A stretch of DNA of 64,000 bases from an uncultured Bacteroidota bacterium (GCA_902626585.1 CACOGA010000007.1:1-64000), one strand, 5' to 3'. Shown: positions 19,569 through 29,781, counted from the first letter of the stretch. Numbers and translations are program-made. Notes: a model not told the origin generated them from the sequence alone.

Positions 19569-22500
19569 TTGAAATATAAATTCCTTTATATATTTTTTAT
19601 ATCTCAAATTTTATATTCGCAACAATTCAGAAATGTTACAGATGTTTCAGATCTGATTGGTGTTGTGGGTAGTAATGGTGTTGCTGTTGCCGACTATGAC
19701 CAAGACGGGGACCTCGATATTTTTATTGTCTCAGCACAATCAGAAGAAGGTGAAGAAAATTGGAGTCGTTTACTTCAAAACACCAATAATGGCAATTTTA
19801 TTGATGTTACTGAAAATTCTGGAATAAATCAAAATTTAGATCACGATATTAATTTGTTGAATTACAATCAAGATGGAAGTTTTAGTTTTGATACTATTGA
19901 GCATGGTGATAGGTTGGCGGCATCTTGGGGCGATTTCAATAATGATGGTTATCCTGACTTATTCTTAGGGAATGCAGTACAAAGCGAATTGTACAAAAAC
20001 AATGGAAATGGAACGTTTTCGAATATTACAGAATCTGCTGGTTTTGAAACATACTGTGAAAAATGTTATATCACAGGAGTTTTGTGGTTAGATTATGATC
20101 TAGATGGTTATTTAGATATTTTCCTTTCAGATTATAATCAAATTTCCGACAGTAAATTATATAAAAATTTAGGAGATGAAACCTTTGAGCAAATTGATTT
20201 AAGTAACCTTACAGAAAATTCAAATAGTTTTTCTGCTCTTCCGATATATGCAAATGATGACATGTATCCAGATATATATATTGCAAATGATTTTGATCAG
20301 TTTAATCAGCTATTGATAAATCAAGATGGTGAGGGGTTCATAGATATGGCTGTAGATTATGGTGTTGAAGACCCTTTTGATGGAATGGGTCTGACAACAT
20401 GTGATTTTAACAATGACTTAAGTTTAGATTTTTTTGTCACTAATATCAAAGAAAATAGCTTATATACAAAAGACAATTCAGACGGGTCTTTTGCCTATAC
20501 AAATTATTCTGAAGAAGCAAACATTTATGATACAGATTGGGCTTGGGGTGTAACTTTTTCAGATTTTAATCATGATGGTTTCGAAGATTTTTATGTTGCA
20601 AATGGATTTTTTAATCCTGAAGCTGACAGGTTTTTCATAAATGATTCAGGAAATAACTTTACATATGCAGATTTTTCGGGAAATCCTCCCATTATTTCAA
20701 AAAGTAGATCAGTTACTTCATTTGATTATGATAATGATGGTGATTTAGATTTACTTGTCACAGATTTTAATTTTAATGTTAATTTATGGGAAAATAAGTC
20801 CGTCGATACTTATTATTCAGAAAGTATTATGGGCTCATGGGTTAAAATATTTTTGGAAGGTACAATCTCAAATAGAGATGGGCTGGGATCTACTATAGAA
20901 ATAAGTTTTGACGATGGTAGCAGTCAAATTAGACAATATAACGGTTCAGGGTATCAAAACCAGTCAATACAATCCATTCATTTTGGGGGTTCGGTAAATA
21001 ATAATATTTCTAGTATTACGGTAAATTGGCCAAGTAGTGGTCAAGAGACATTTTACAATTTAAATACAAATTCAACATACAAGATAGTTGAAGGTCAAGG
21101 AATTCAAACAATTAATAATAATACTGCGGTTAAAATTGAAGGTTGTACAGACATAAATTCTTGCAGCTACGACCCTGACGCAACACTTGATGATAATTCA
21201 TGTGAGTATATAGAAGCTCAATCAATAAATGGGGAATCTGTAGTTCAGCCATTGGAAACACATACTTATCAGTATATTGATGATTCCATCATCGCTTATG
21301 ACTGGCAGGTTGAAAACGGAACAATAATTTCAGGAGCTGGTACCTCAAGTATTCAAGTAGTTTGGGATATAGCAGAAATTGGTACAGTTAGTATAGTTGC
21401 TACTAATGATGCTTGTTCAACAGATATACTTGAGCATGAAGTTTATATTCAACTACCAATATCTTATGAAGATTATAGTTTTTCAGTAGCCAGACTTTGG
21501 AATGAGGTCTTATTATTTTCCATTAGAAATGATTTGGCTAGACCAACAGTACACGCTAGAAATTTATTTCACATTAGTGCAGCGATGTATGATGCATGGG
21601 CAATTGTAAACGAAGAGGGTTCCCCTTATTTAATTGGAAATAATGTTAATGGTTTTTACTCAGAGTTTGATATGTTCTCCAATACTGATTTGGATTATAT
21701 AAATGAGATAAATTCTATTAGTTACGCTGCTTACCGATTGATATTGCACAGATTTAATAATTCACCAGGATATGAAAGAATAATATTTAAAGCGAAACAA
21801 CTAATGAGTATGCTGGGATTAGAAGTAACTTATATTGAATCTGATAGTTATGGTGAAAATTCGGCAGATTTAGGAAATTATATCGCTGAAAAATATATTG
21901 AGTATGGACTAATTGATGGTTCAAACGAGCAATTTGATTATGAAAACCAGTTTTATGAACCTGTTAACGCACCGCTTGCACCGATTTTTGCGGGAAATTC
22001 ATCGATATCAAATCCAAATAGATGGCAGCCATTATCTTTAGATATATTTGTTGATCAAAGCGGAAATATTTTATCTGAAACCACTCCAGAATTTTTGGGT
22101 GCAGAGTGGGGAAGTGTTTGGCCATTTGGATTAAATGATGAAGATTTATCTGAATTTCAAAGGAATGGAAATACTTACAAAGTATATCATGATCCTGGAG
22201 CTCCACCTTTAATTGATGATAATGATGAAACAAATGAATTATTCATTGAATCATTTTCAATGGTTTCGGTTTGGGGGTCACATCTCTCACCTGAAGATGA
22301 TACTGTTTGGGATATTTCTCCTAATTCTATAGGAAATGTCGATGACGATACTTACCCTACAGATTTTTCTGATTTCACTAATTTTTATAATTATTTCAAT
22401 GGAGGAGATACAAGTCAAGGATATTCAGTAAATCCGGTGACAAATGAAACATATGAAGTTCAAAATGTAAAAAGAGGAGACTACACACGGGTATTGGCGG

Positions 22501-23579
22501 AGTATTGGGCTGATGGACCTGATTCTGAAACACCTCCTGGTCATTGGTTTGTATTATTAAATTCAGTAAGTGATAACCCCCAATTAGAGAAGAAATTCCA
22601 GGGTCAAGGAGATGAATTATCTGATCTTGAATGGGATGTAAAATCATATTTTATTTTAGGTGGAGTTATGCATGATGTTGCAATCTCTGTTTGGGGTATT
22701 AAAGGATGGTACGATTATATCAGACCTATTTCTGCGATTAGATATTTCTCTGAACAGGGACAAAGGACTGACCCAACATTTGACAATTATAATGAGAATG
22801 GTTTCGAATTAATTGAAGGCTTAATTGAAATAGTACAAGCAGATGATCCCCTCGCTGGAGATAATAATGAAAATGTTGGAAAAATAAAAGTTTACACATG
22901 GAGAGGACATACTTATGTGCAAAATACTGAATCAGATTTTGCTGGGGTTGGTTGGATTTTGGCTGATAATTGGTGGCCATATCAAAGACCCACTTTTGTT
23001 ACACCAAATTTTGCTGGTTATGTTTCTGGTCATTCAACATATTCAAGAGCGGCAGCCGAAATGTTAGAGAATTTTACAGGTTCTCCTTATTTTCCAGGAG
23101 GACTTGAAACACATAAGGCAAAACAAAATGAATTTTTGGTTTTTGAAGATGGGCCCAGTCAAGATATTGAATTACAGTGGGTGTCATATAAAGATGCTGC
23201 AGATCAGTGCAGTCTTTCCAGAATTTGGGGTGGTATTCATCCCTATATTGATGATATTCCTGGAAGACTTATAGGTCAAATCATCGGAAATGAAAGTTTT
23301 GATTTTGGTGCTGAGTATTTTGAAAATAATTTATCAAACTCGGAAATCCCACTCTTAGATTTAAAGCTTGTTTCAAACCCAATTTCTAGTTCAGATAATA
23401 TCAAAGTTTTGAATACGACTGGATTTGAAACATTTGTTCTCTATACTATCACTGGGCAAGTAGTTCCTATTTCAACCGTTCATCAAAACAGATTTACAGA
23501 AATATTGGTAAAAAATTTAAGTAGTGGAATCTATCTTCTAAAGACTAATGAAATTACTTTCAAGGTTGTGGTCAGATAA
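19569..23579 (+). CDS. Secreted FG-GAP/ASPIC-UnbV + PKD-like + vanadium-dependent haloperoxidase (PAP2 superfamily) multidomain protein with T9SS sorting domain
   Basis: FG-GAP units (DYDQDGDLDIF, DFNNDGYPDLF, DYDNDGDLDLL); UnbV_ASPIC (GLGSTIEISFDDGS...ITVNWPSSGQ); GCTDINSCSYDPDATLDDNSCEY; VHPO motifs W-x2-K-x6-R-P, FAGYVSGHS, SRIWGGIH; C-terminal T9SS-like domain ending SSGIYLLKTNEITFKVVVR. Confidence 0.88.
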   Translation: MKYKFLYIFFISQILYSQQFRNVTDVSDLIGVVGSNGVAVADYDQDGDLDIFIVSAQSEEGEENWSRLLQNTNNGNFIDVTENSGINQNLDHDINLLNYNQDGSFSFDTIEHGDRLAASWGDFNNDGYPDLFLGNAVQSELYKNNGNGTFSNITESAGFETYCEKCYITGVLWLDYDLDGYLDIFLSDYNQISDSKLYKNLGDETFEQIDLSNLTENSNSFSALPIYANDDMYPDIYIANDFDQFNQLLINQDGEGFIDMAVDYGVEDPFDGMGLTTCDFNNDLSLDFFVTNIKENSLYTKDNSDGSFAYTNYSEEANIYDTDWAWGVTFSDFNHDGFEDFYVANGFFNPEADRFFINDSGNNFTYADFSGNPPIISKSRSVTSFDYDNDGDLDLLVTDFNFNVNLWENKSVDTYYSESIMGSWVKIFLEGTISNRDGLGSTIEISFDDGSSQIRQYNGSGYQNQSIQSIHFGGSVNNNISSITVNWPSSGQETFYNLNTNSTYKIVEGQGIQTINNNTAVKIEGCTDINSCSYDPDATLDDNSCEYIEAQSINGESVVQPLETHTYQYIDDSIIAYDWQVENGTIISGAGTSSIQVVWDIAEIGTVSIVATNDACSTDILEHEVYIQLPISYEDYSFSVARLWNEVLLFSIRNDLARPTVHARNLFHISAAMYDAWAIVNEEGSPYLIGNNVNGFYSEFDMFSNTDLDYINEINSISYAAYRLILHRFNNSPGYERIIFKAKQLMSMLGLEVTYIESDSYGENSADLGNYIAEKYIEYGLIDGSNEQFDYENQFYEPVNAPLAPIFAGNSSISNPNRWQPLSLDIFVDQSGNILSETTPEFLGAEWGSVWPFGLNDEDLSEFQRNGNTYKVYHDPGAPPLIDDNDETNELFIESFSMVSVWGSHLSPEDDTVWDISPNSIGNVDDDTYPTDFSDFTNFYNYFNGGDTSQGYSVNPVTNETYEVQNVKRGDYTRVLAEYWADGPDSETPPGHWFVLLNSVSDNPQLEKKFQGQGDELSDLEWDVKSYFILGGVMHDVAISVWGIKGWYDYIRPISAIRYFSEQGQRTDPTFDNYNENGFELIEGLIEIVQADDPLAGDNNENVGKIKVYTWRGHTYVQNTESDFAGVGWILADNWWPYQRPTFVTPNFAGYVSGHSTYSRAAAEMLENFTGSPYFPGGLETHKAKQNEFLVFEDGPSQDIELQWVSYKDAADQCSLSRIWGGIHPYIDDIPGRLIGQIIGNESFDFGAEYFENNLSNSEIPLLDLKLVSNPISSSDNIKVLNTTGFETFVLYTITGQVVPISTVHQNRFTEILVKNLSSGIYLLKTNEITFKVVVR

Positions 23580-23610
23580 TTTTTTGTTTATTAAATTTGC
23601 CCTGCTTAAA

Positions 23611-23684
23611 GGCCTCGTAGCATAACTGAATAGTGCATCTGATTACGGCTCAGAAGGTTGGGGGTTTGAATCCCTCCGAGGTCA
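23611..23684 (+). tRNA. tRNA-Arg (ACG)
   Basis: Acceptor GGCCTCG/CGAGGTC, anticodon arm TCTGA-TTACGGC-TCAGA, T-arm GGGGGTTTGAATCCCTC. Confidence 0.93.
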
Positions 23685-23695
23685 CATATATTAAG

Positions 23696-23722
23696 GCTCA
23701 CTATTATTAGTGGGTCTTTTTT
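23696..23722 (+). terminator. Rho-independent terminator downstream of tRNA-Arg
   Basis: GCTCACTA-TTAT-TAGTGGGT followed by CTTTTTT. Confidence 0.75.
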
Positions 23723-23762
23723 ATATTAACATTTATTTGATATAGATATGTGAGGGTTAAAT

Positions 23763-24257
23763 CTATTTTCTGTTTATTAAATAGTAACCTAAACAAATTG
23801 ATAAAATTGCTAATCCAAAATACAACAAATCAGTTGGGGAAGAAAAATTCTCAGAAAACATCAAAACTTTCTCGAAAAATTTAACAATTAGAACTATGAT
23901 TATGACCTTTATTATTTTGTTTTTAAGTTGATCTAAATCTCTGATTTTTAGAGTTGATTCGCTAAATTTGGCATTAGCAAAATCAATTTCACTCACAAAA
24001 AGCTCATAAATTCCGAAACCAAAAATCAGTAAAACAATTCCAATTAAAAATAAGTCAATTGCAGAGATTAATTTAAACAGCAAATCGTTATTACTAGAAA
24101 TTGAATCATCAAATAATGGGTTATAAAAAATTACTGCTTCGATAATATTCCAACTTCCTAAAACAATTAATGTGAATGAGGATATAATGGATAAAATAAC
24201 TGCCAATAATGTTATATACCTGACATTCCATAAAAGTTTTTCAAGTTTCTTACTCAT
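23763..24257 (-). CDS. YqhA family (UPF0114) membrane protein
   Basis: KLLWNVRYITLLAVILSIISSFTLIVLG...; four-TM architecture. Confidence 0.8.
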   Translation of the reverse strand: MSKKLEKLLWNVRYITLLAVILSIISSFTLIVLGSWNIIEAVIFYNPLFDDSISSNNDLLFKLISAIDLFLIGIVLLIFGFGIYELFVSEIDFANAKFSESTLKIRDLDQLKNKIIKVIIIVLIVKFFEKVLMFSENFSSPTDLLYFGLAILSICLGYYLINRK

Positions 24258-24312
24258 GTTTAAATTTAATATTTTTTTTTATTAAATACCTATTAAATGT
24301 TTCTTGTATTGA

Positions 24313-25020
24313 TTAGAAAGAATCGTATTTACTGTTCCATATACTTTCATTGAAATTTCTTCTCGTTAAGAAGAACATGTAAAAGAAAATAAAGATAAAT
24401 CCCTTTACAAGGAATAAGAATAAAATGAAAACCTCAGAAAATGTTAGGCTAGGCATTACAAGTTTACCCAACAATGCAAAAACAACACTGACCAGTACGG
24501 AAAATATTGTGAGGTTATCTATATTTTTAAATGGAAGAACTAATAATTTTCTAAGTGTGTTAAATTCTTCACCCCATTTGTGAATTAAATAATAATAGTT
24601 ATTTCCTATCGGAACGAATAGTATTGGGTCATCAGGACTCTTAATTTTGAATAGCTTTGAAGGTGCCATTATCATAAAATTACTTAAAGTTGTATCGTGT
24701 TTTTTTTCTAATTTTTTGATTATACTGGTAATATTTTTTGGATATTCACCTTTAAATAAATTAGAATCTAAAAATCTAAGTCTATATCTCACACATATTT
24801 TTTTTATCGTGTCTTGGTGAAATATATTTTTTGATTCCATTTTGTCAAATTTTAGGTCATTGTATTTATTATTGTTTCTTTTATTGAGAGACTTAATTAT
24901 CTGATCTTTTTTGCTATCTTCTCTAGACCATATATTCTTTATGAGTGTATTAAGTTCATCAGAACTTATCGTTTTCTCTCTTTCCCTTATTAATTCGTCA
25001 AATAGATTTACTTTCTTCAT
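24313..25020 (-). CDS. Hypothetical protein with two C-terminal TM segments
   Basis: 235-aa ORF; no family recognised. Confidence 0.7.
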   Translation of the reverse strand: MKKVNLFDELIREREKTISSDELNTLIKNIWSREDSKKDQIIKSLNKRNNNKYNDLKFDKMESKNIFHQDTIKKICVRYRLRFLDSNLFKGEYPKNITSIIKKLEKKHDTTLSNFMIMAPSKLFKIKSPDDPILFVPIGNNYYYLIHKWGEEFNTLRKLLVLPFKNIDNLTIFSVLVSVVFALLGKLVMPSLTFSEVFILFLFLVKGFIFIFFYMFFLTRRNFNESIWNSKYDSF

Positions 25021-25073
25021 TGTAATTTTAAATAATTCTTAGCACCAAAATTTATACCAAACATGTATAATTT

Positions 25074-25586
25074 TTATGAAAACCACTTGTGATGTCCAAA
25101 ATAATTTTTTGGTGTTTTTGTTTTAGACCTTAAATAATAATTAATACCTCCAATAACACTTTTTAAATAAGTTTCAAGGGCTGGAATAACGATAAGTTTA
25201 TATGGAATATAACTGATTAATTTTGGAAAATTTCTCAAAAAATAGGGGTAAACAGTAATTTTTAAAAAAAGTGATTCTTTTTTAGAAAAAATTTCCCAAA
25301 CAACATAAGATTGCCCTTTACCTTTCTCACCGATAAATAAACTGTAGCCTTTTAATTCATCCCACGAATGAAAATTTCTTACATAATTTAGCCCGTTTAA
25401 ATAAACTAACTCATCAATTGAATTTTCACCAGGCCATTTAATAGTCGCATTTGATTTACAAAAAGGATGAAATAGCTCAAGATTTGAGGGTGCGGAAATA
25501 AGATTCCAAAGTTGGATTGATGAAGCATGGATTTCCTCTTCATATTCTGCCTTCCATTTTTTTTTAATTTTCTTAAGATCTAACAC
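25074..25586 (-). CDS. SRPBCC-like (START/Bet v1 fold) protein
   Basis: EEEIHASSIQLWNLISAPSNLELFHPFCKSNATIKWPGENS... Confidence 0.55.
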   Translation of the reverse strand: MLDLKKIKKKWKAEYEEEIHASSIQLWNLISAPSNLELFHPFCKSNATIKWPGENSIDELVYLNGLNYVRNFHSWDELKGYSLFIGEKGKGQSYVVWEIFSKKESLFLKITVYPYFLRNFPKLISYIPYKLIVIPALETYLKSVIGGINYYLRSKTKTPKNYFGHHKWFS

Positions 25587-25623
25587 TAAAAATTGATAAA
25601 TTTGAGACGCAAAAATAAATAAA

Positions 25624-26073
25624 ATGAGAATCTATATTTTAACTATTTTTTTTACTTTATTAACAATTTTTTCCTGTAATAACAATGATGTTTATTTTAA
25701 TTATGGAGGGCAAATTGATTTAGCAGATGAATCAATATTTTTTTCTTCCATTGAAGATGATTTAAGTATATCTAAAGTTGAAGGAGAAATTATTGACGTA
25801 TGTCCTAAAAAAGGATGCTGGATGAACGTGAAGGTTGCAGAAGATACATTATTTGTAAAGTTTAAAGATTACGGTTTTTTTGTTCCGACAGATGGTGTTC
25901 AAGGAAAAAAAGTTTATATGTCTGGAGAAATATTCAAAGATACTATTTCAGTTGCTAGACTAAGACATTATGCTGAGGACGCTAAAAAACCAGAGTCTGA
26001 AATCATGTCAATCACTGAGCCAGAATTTATGTTAAATATGATTGCGGACGGAGTTGCAATCAGAGAGAATTAA
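25624..26073 (+). CDS. DUF4920 lipoprotein
   Basis: Lipobox FTLLTIFSCNN; VCPKKGCWMNV...VKFKDYGFFVPTD motif. Confidence 0.85.
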   Translation: MRIYILTIFFTLLTIFSCNNNDVYFNYGGQIDLADESIFFSSIEDDLSISKVEGEIIDVCPKKGCWMNVKVAEDTLFVKFKDYGFFVPTDGVQGKKVYMSGEIFKDTISVARLRHYAEDAKKPESEIMSITEPEFMLNMIADGVAIREN

Positions 26074-26615
26074 TCGTTATATTCAATTTGAACCATAACT
26101 TCATTTCGTCGATTGAAAACTTTGTAGGGGCTATTATAAGAAACATAAAACAAATCGCCTACCGTTTTTATATTCAAATCAGATAATTTATTTACTAATC
26201 TTTTAGAGTGCTTATTAAATTTTCCTGAGTTAGAGTACCCACCATATCTAATACATGCAAAATATTTAGCCTCAGACTCATAGATTTTTATACTATCATC
26301 GTTTGGTTTAGAAATCGATTCTAAGCTGTAAGAAGATGGCATAACAAATTCCATTGTGTTTGTATTATCATTTTCTTTCATGTATACTGGAGTTGTCATT
26401 TCAATTTTTTCACCCTTAGAATTGTTCCCGCTTATAAATTGAAATAATTTATAAAAGTTTCCATTCGCACTTTTACTTGAGATTACCTTTGCTTTTAGAG
26501 ATGAAGGATAAAATCTAATTTCAAAATCATCTTCAGACATGACAAGTTCATATTTTTGTGTTTCATAAGTGCTAGAATTGAATAGCATAAGTAGTATTAT
26601 TAGTGTGTATTTCAT
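26070..26615 (-). CDS. SOUL family heme-binding-like protein
   Basis: YELVMSEDDFEIRFYPSSLKAKV; KGEKIEMTTPVYM; EFVMPSSYSLESI. Confidence 0.85.
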   Translation of the reverse strand: MKYTLIILLMLFNSSTYETQKYELVMSEDDFEIRFYPSSLKAKVISSKSANGNFYKLFQFISGNNSKGEKIEMTTPVYMKENDNTNTMEFVMPSSYSLESISKPNDDSIKIYESEAKYFACIRYGGYSNSGKFNKHSKRLVNKLSDLNIKTVGDLFYVSYNSPYKVFNRRNEVMVQIEYND

Positions 26616-29386
26616 TTTTTTATAATTCTTATTGATTTAAATTTTTGATTGTAAAAGTCATTTATTTTGAATATGTATAACCCTTTATTATAGTCGCTCA
26701 GATCAATCATTTTTTCATTAGTTTTTATTATCTCTCGACCAAGAATATCATAAACTGATATACTTATATCACCTTGATAGATAAAATTAACAAAATTACT
26801 AGTCGGATTAGGATAATATTCAATTTCAAAATCTTCAGAGACTTCGTTATTTCCTAGAGAAAAATCTTCCCATTTCCATACACCGCCTGATGATGAGGCT
26901 CCAACTACTTGTGTCCAAGCTCCTGACCACCCAAGTTCCTCATTATAAAAATCAACAAATAAATGAACTGCATTATCGATAGGGGTCCATGAATAACCAC
27001 CATCTAAACTAAAAGATGAGCCATTGCCTGTTGAGAACACAGTATCAGTTCCCTCAATGTAACATAAACCTGAGGTATAAACTGGGCCAGAAGTGGTTAT
27101 TTCAGACCAGGTTTCACCTCCATTCTCTGTTCTAAAAACGTTTGTACTATTGTCGATTAATATCCCATTTTGAGAATCTCCAAAAGATATATTTCCGTTT
27201 ACCTCAGCACTTCCAAAATCGACAATTGGAGATTGAAAGACAACCCAATTATTGCCTTTATCTGATGATCTATATATCCTTCCTTTGTTTGTGGTAAACC
27301 ATACATTATTTCCCACTACTTCTATTTGACGAGTGTAACCATATTCGCCACCTAGAGGATTTGGAATATTATTTCCTGGAACTTGTGTCCAATTATCTCC
27401 ACCGTTTTGGGTTACATATAGCTCAAATTCTCCATTAATGGGGTCACCCTGAGCAAATCCAATATTTTCATCCCAGAAATAAACAACATTGGCAAATGAT
27501 GAACTGGTATCATAATCTGCACTATTTTGTCTAGACCAGTTTAGTCCTCCATCATCAGTTTTAAAAATACCGCCTGTTTGATTTGCTCCCCTTGGGTAAG
27601 CAACAAGCCAAGCAATTTGATCGTTGTAAGCATGTATCATTGAAATTCCTAGGTTTAGATTTCCAATATCAATATTGTATGACTCCCATGAATTACCTCC
27701 ATCAGTTGTTTTAGTAAACTGTTGCATGTTTTCTCCAGAACCGCTTCCGTCGAAAGCAGTTGCCCAAACAACATTTTCGTCCGCAATTGATATGTAGTTG
27801 ATACCCGTGCTTTGATTTCCAAATGTAGTGTCCTGTAATATCCATTCACCACTTGGTTCAAAATAAACTCTAATGTAATTTTCCTTTGTCAATGTTTCAT
27901 TGCTTGAATCATTGGAAACAGTTAAACTCACTGAATATTCTCCAACTTCAGAATAAAATATCTCCGGTGGGTTTTGGCCTTCATAAGTTTCTGGAATACC
28001 ACCCTCGAAAGTCCAAAGCCAAGTGTTTGAATTTACAGAGTTGTTAGAAAAGATTACAGACTGATTTTCATATGTAACTTGAGGAGAAGCAGTAAAAGCA
28101 GGAATTGGATTATCATCATCAGGTAAAACACATAGCAATGCTTGGTAAGCGTCAATTCTAGGACCAATATTTTGATTGATTTCTACTCCACTATTTATTA
28201 AGCAACCCTGTATTTCAGATGGGGAAAGTGATGGGTTTACGCTTAGCATTAGCCCAACTAAACCGGCCGCAAAAGGTGTGGCCATTGATGTTCCACCAAA
28301 TCTCGCATATCCATTGAGATTTTGTGTATAAACCGTACTGAGAAGTCCACCGTAAGAATATCCTCCAGGTGCAGCAATATCCACCCAGGGAAACCCGACA
28401 TTATAATTTGAAAATGATGACCTTTGATCATTGGAATCAACTGAACCTACACCAATAACATTTTGATATGCTGCAGGAAAATTTTGGGTTGAATTTCCGT
28501 CATTTCCGGCTGCAGCTAAAAATACTATCTCGGGGTATGCATTAATTAATTCTTGTAATGCATTTGATGAATTTTCAGAACCGTATGACATGCTAATCAC
28601 ATTTGCTCCGTTTTCACATGCCCACTGAACTCCAGCATAGCTATTGTAAATTGACGATGGGTTTTGGTTATCACCCGTTGCTTTTACAATTATTAGTTCA
28701 GCATTTCCTCCAAGAGATGCAATTCCAGTTGAGTTATTTATTTCAGCGGTTGCCAACCCCGAACAGTGGGTTCCATGTGACCAGGATGAACTTTGGTTGT
28801 ATGTTTGAGGTGGTGTGGCATCATCATCATTATCAGAAACATCCCTTTGCTTAAATACATTTAGATCTAAGTGGTCAGAAGGTGCACCGTTATCAATAAT
28901 CGCAATTTTTATACTTTGACTTCCTGTTGAAATATCCCATGCAAGTTCTGAATTAACTTGAGTATGATACCACTTATTAGTGCCATTGTGATATGTGTCA
29001 TCTGGCACAAACGTGGTTTTATAAATGGGTTCTTTTTCCACATATTCTAATATTTCAAGTTTATTTAGCTTATCTAAAATCAGCTCAATCTTATCAAAGT
29101 CTGAAAATTTTACCCGGTAAATTTTTTGAAGTTCTCTTTTGCCTGAAAAGTAACTTGGCCTCTCAAAACTTAGTACATTTATATCCTTAAAAATTTCTTT
29201 AAAAATCGGGTAATCATTTATATCAACTATAATTCCAATTTCATCTGATGTTTTAACAATATCATTATTATTAACTTCAATAAATTCTTTCAGCTTAAAT
29301 ATTATTGTACCATCTAAAAAATCATTATTTATTGTTTGAGTAAACAAAAAATTACAGGATAATAATAATGTAAATAATTTTTTCAT
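26612..29386 (-). CDS. S8 subtilisin-like protease with PKD and YCF48/BNR repeats and T9SS sorting domain
   Basis: Catalytic D (IAIIDNGAPSDH), H (SHGTHCSGL), S (GGTSMATPFAAG); PKD (NTWLWTFEGG); BNR motifs (TDDGGLNWSRQ, SSDKGNNWVVF); C-terminus YYPNPTSNFVNF...GLYIFKIN. Confidence 0.92.
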   Translation of the reverse strand: MKKLFTLLLSCNFLFTQTINNDFLDGTIIFKLKEFIEVNNNDIVKTSDEIGIIVDINDYPIFKEIFKDINVLSFERPSYFSGKRELQKIYRVKFSDFDKIELILDKLNKLEILEYVEKEPIYKTTFVPDDTYHNGTNKWYHTQVNSELAWDISTGSQSIKIAIIDNGAPSDHLDLNVFKQRDVSDNDDDATPPQTYNQSSSWSHGTHCSGLATAEINNSTGIASLGGNAELIIVKATGDNQNPSSIYNSYAGVQWACENGANVISMSYGSENSSNALQELINAYPEIVFLAAAGNDGNSTQNFPAAYQNVIGVGSVDSNDQRSSFSNYNVGFPWVDIAAPGGYSYGGLLSTVYTQNLNGYARFGGTSMATPFAAGLVGLMLSVNPSLSPSEIQGCLINSGVEINQNIGPRIDAYQALLCVLPDDDNPIPAFTASPQVTYENQSVIFSNNSVNSNTWLWTFEGGIPETYEGQNPPEIFYSEVGEYSVSLTVSNDSSNETLTKENYIRVYFEPSGEWILQDTTFGNQSTGINYISIADENVVWATAFDGSGSGENMQQFTKTTDGGNSWESYNIDIGNLNLGISMIHAYNDQIAWLVAYPRGANQTGGIFKTDDGGLNWSRQNSADYDTSSSFANVVYFWDENIGFAQGDPINGEFELYVTQNGGDNWTQVPGNNIPNPLGGEYGYTRQIEVVGNNVWFTTNKGRIYRSSDKGNNWVVFQSPIVDFGSAEVNGNISFGDSQNGILIDNSTNVFRTENGGETWSEITTSGPVYTSGLCYIEGTDTVFSTGNGSSFSLDGGYSWTPIDNAVHLFVDFYNEELGWSGAWTQVVGASSSGGVWKWEDFSLGNNEVSEDFEIEYYPNPTSNFVNFIYQGDISISVYDILGREIIKTNEKMIDLSDYNKGLYIFKINDFYNQKFKSIRIIKK

Positions 29387-29781
29387 TTTTTTAATTTTAT
29401 AACAATTGCTCCGCCTCTTCCCATGCCTCCATATCGGTTTGTGGCGGCTAGAGATCTTAATATTGTAATGCTTTTTACCTGTTGTGGATCGATGTATGAA
29501 GGAAACTCTGTTTGAATGGAGCCATCAATATCATATATTGCATAAGCTTGATAATTTATCGACAAACTACCTCCTCTCACAAGAATTCTTGGACTTGCAT
29601 TAGCTACATTATCTCCAACCACGGTTATCCCCGGAAATTTGCCTACAATAACATCCAAAAGAGTTGTTGCCGCTGGAGATATTGTTATTGATGCCGAAGG
29701 TTTAGACATTTTATTATTTTGTGTTCCACATGAGCAAAAAATAATAATTGTTATTACTTGTAGGTATTTAATTATACTCAT
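29383..29781 (-). CDS. Stand-alone TonB-receptor plug-domain lipoprotein
   Basis: ATG at 29781 gives MSIIKYLQVITIIIFCSCGTQN lipobox; LDVIVGKFPGITV...ILVRGG...YAIYDIDGS...DPQQVKSITILRSLAATNRYGGMGRGGAIVIKLKK; no beta-barrel. Confidence 0.8.
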   Translation of the reverse strand: MSIIKYLQVITIIIFCSCGTQNNKMSKPSASITISPAATTLLDVIVGKFPGITVVGDNVANASPRILVRGGSLSINYQAYAIYDIDGSIQTEFPSYIDPQQVKSITILRSLAATNRYGGMGRGGAIVIKLKK

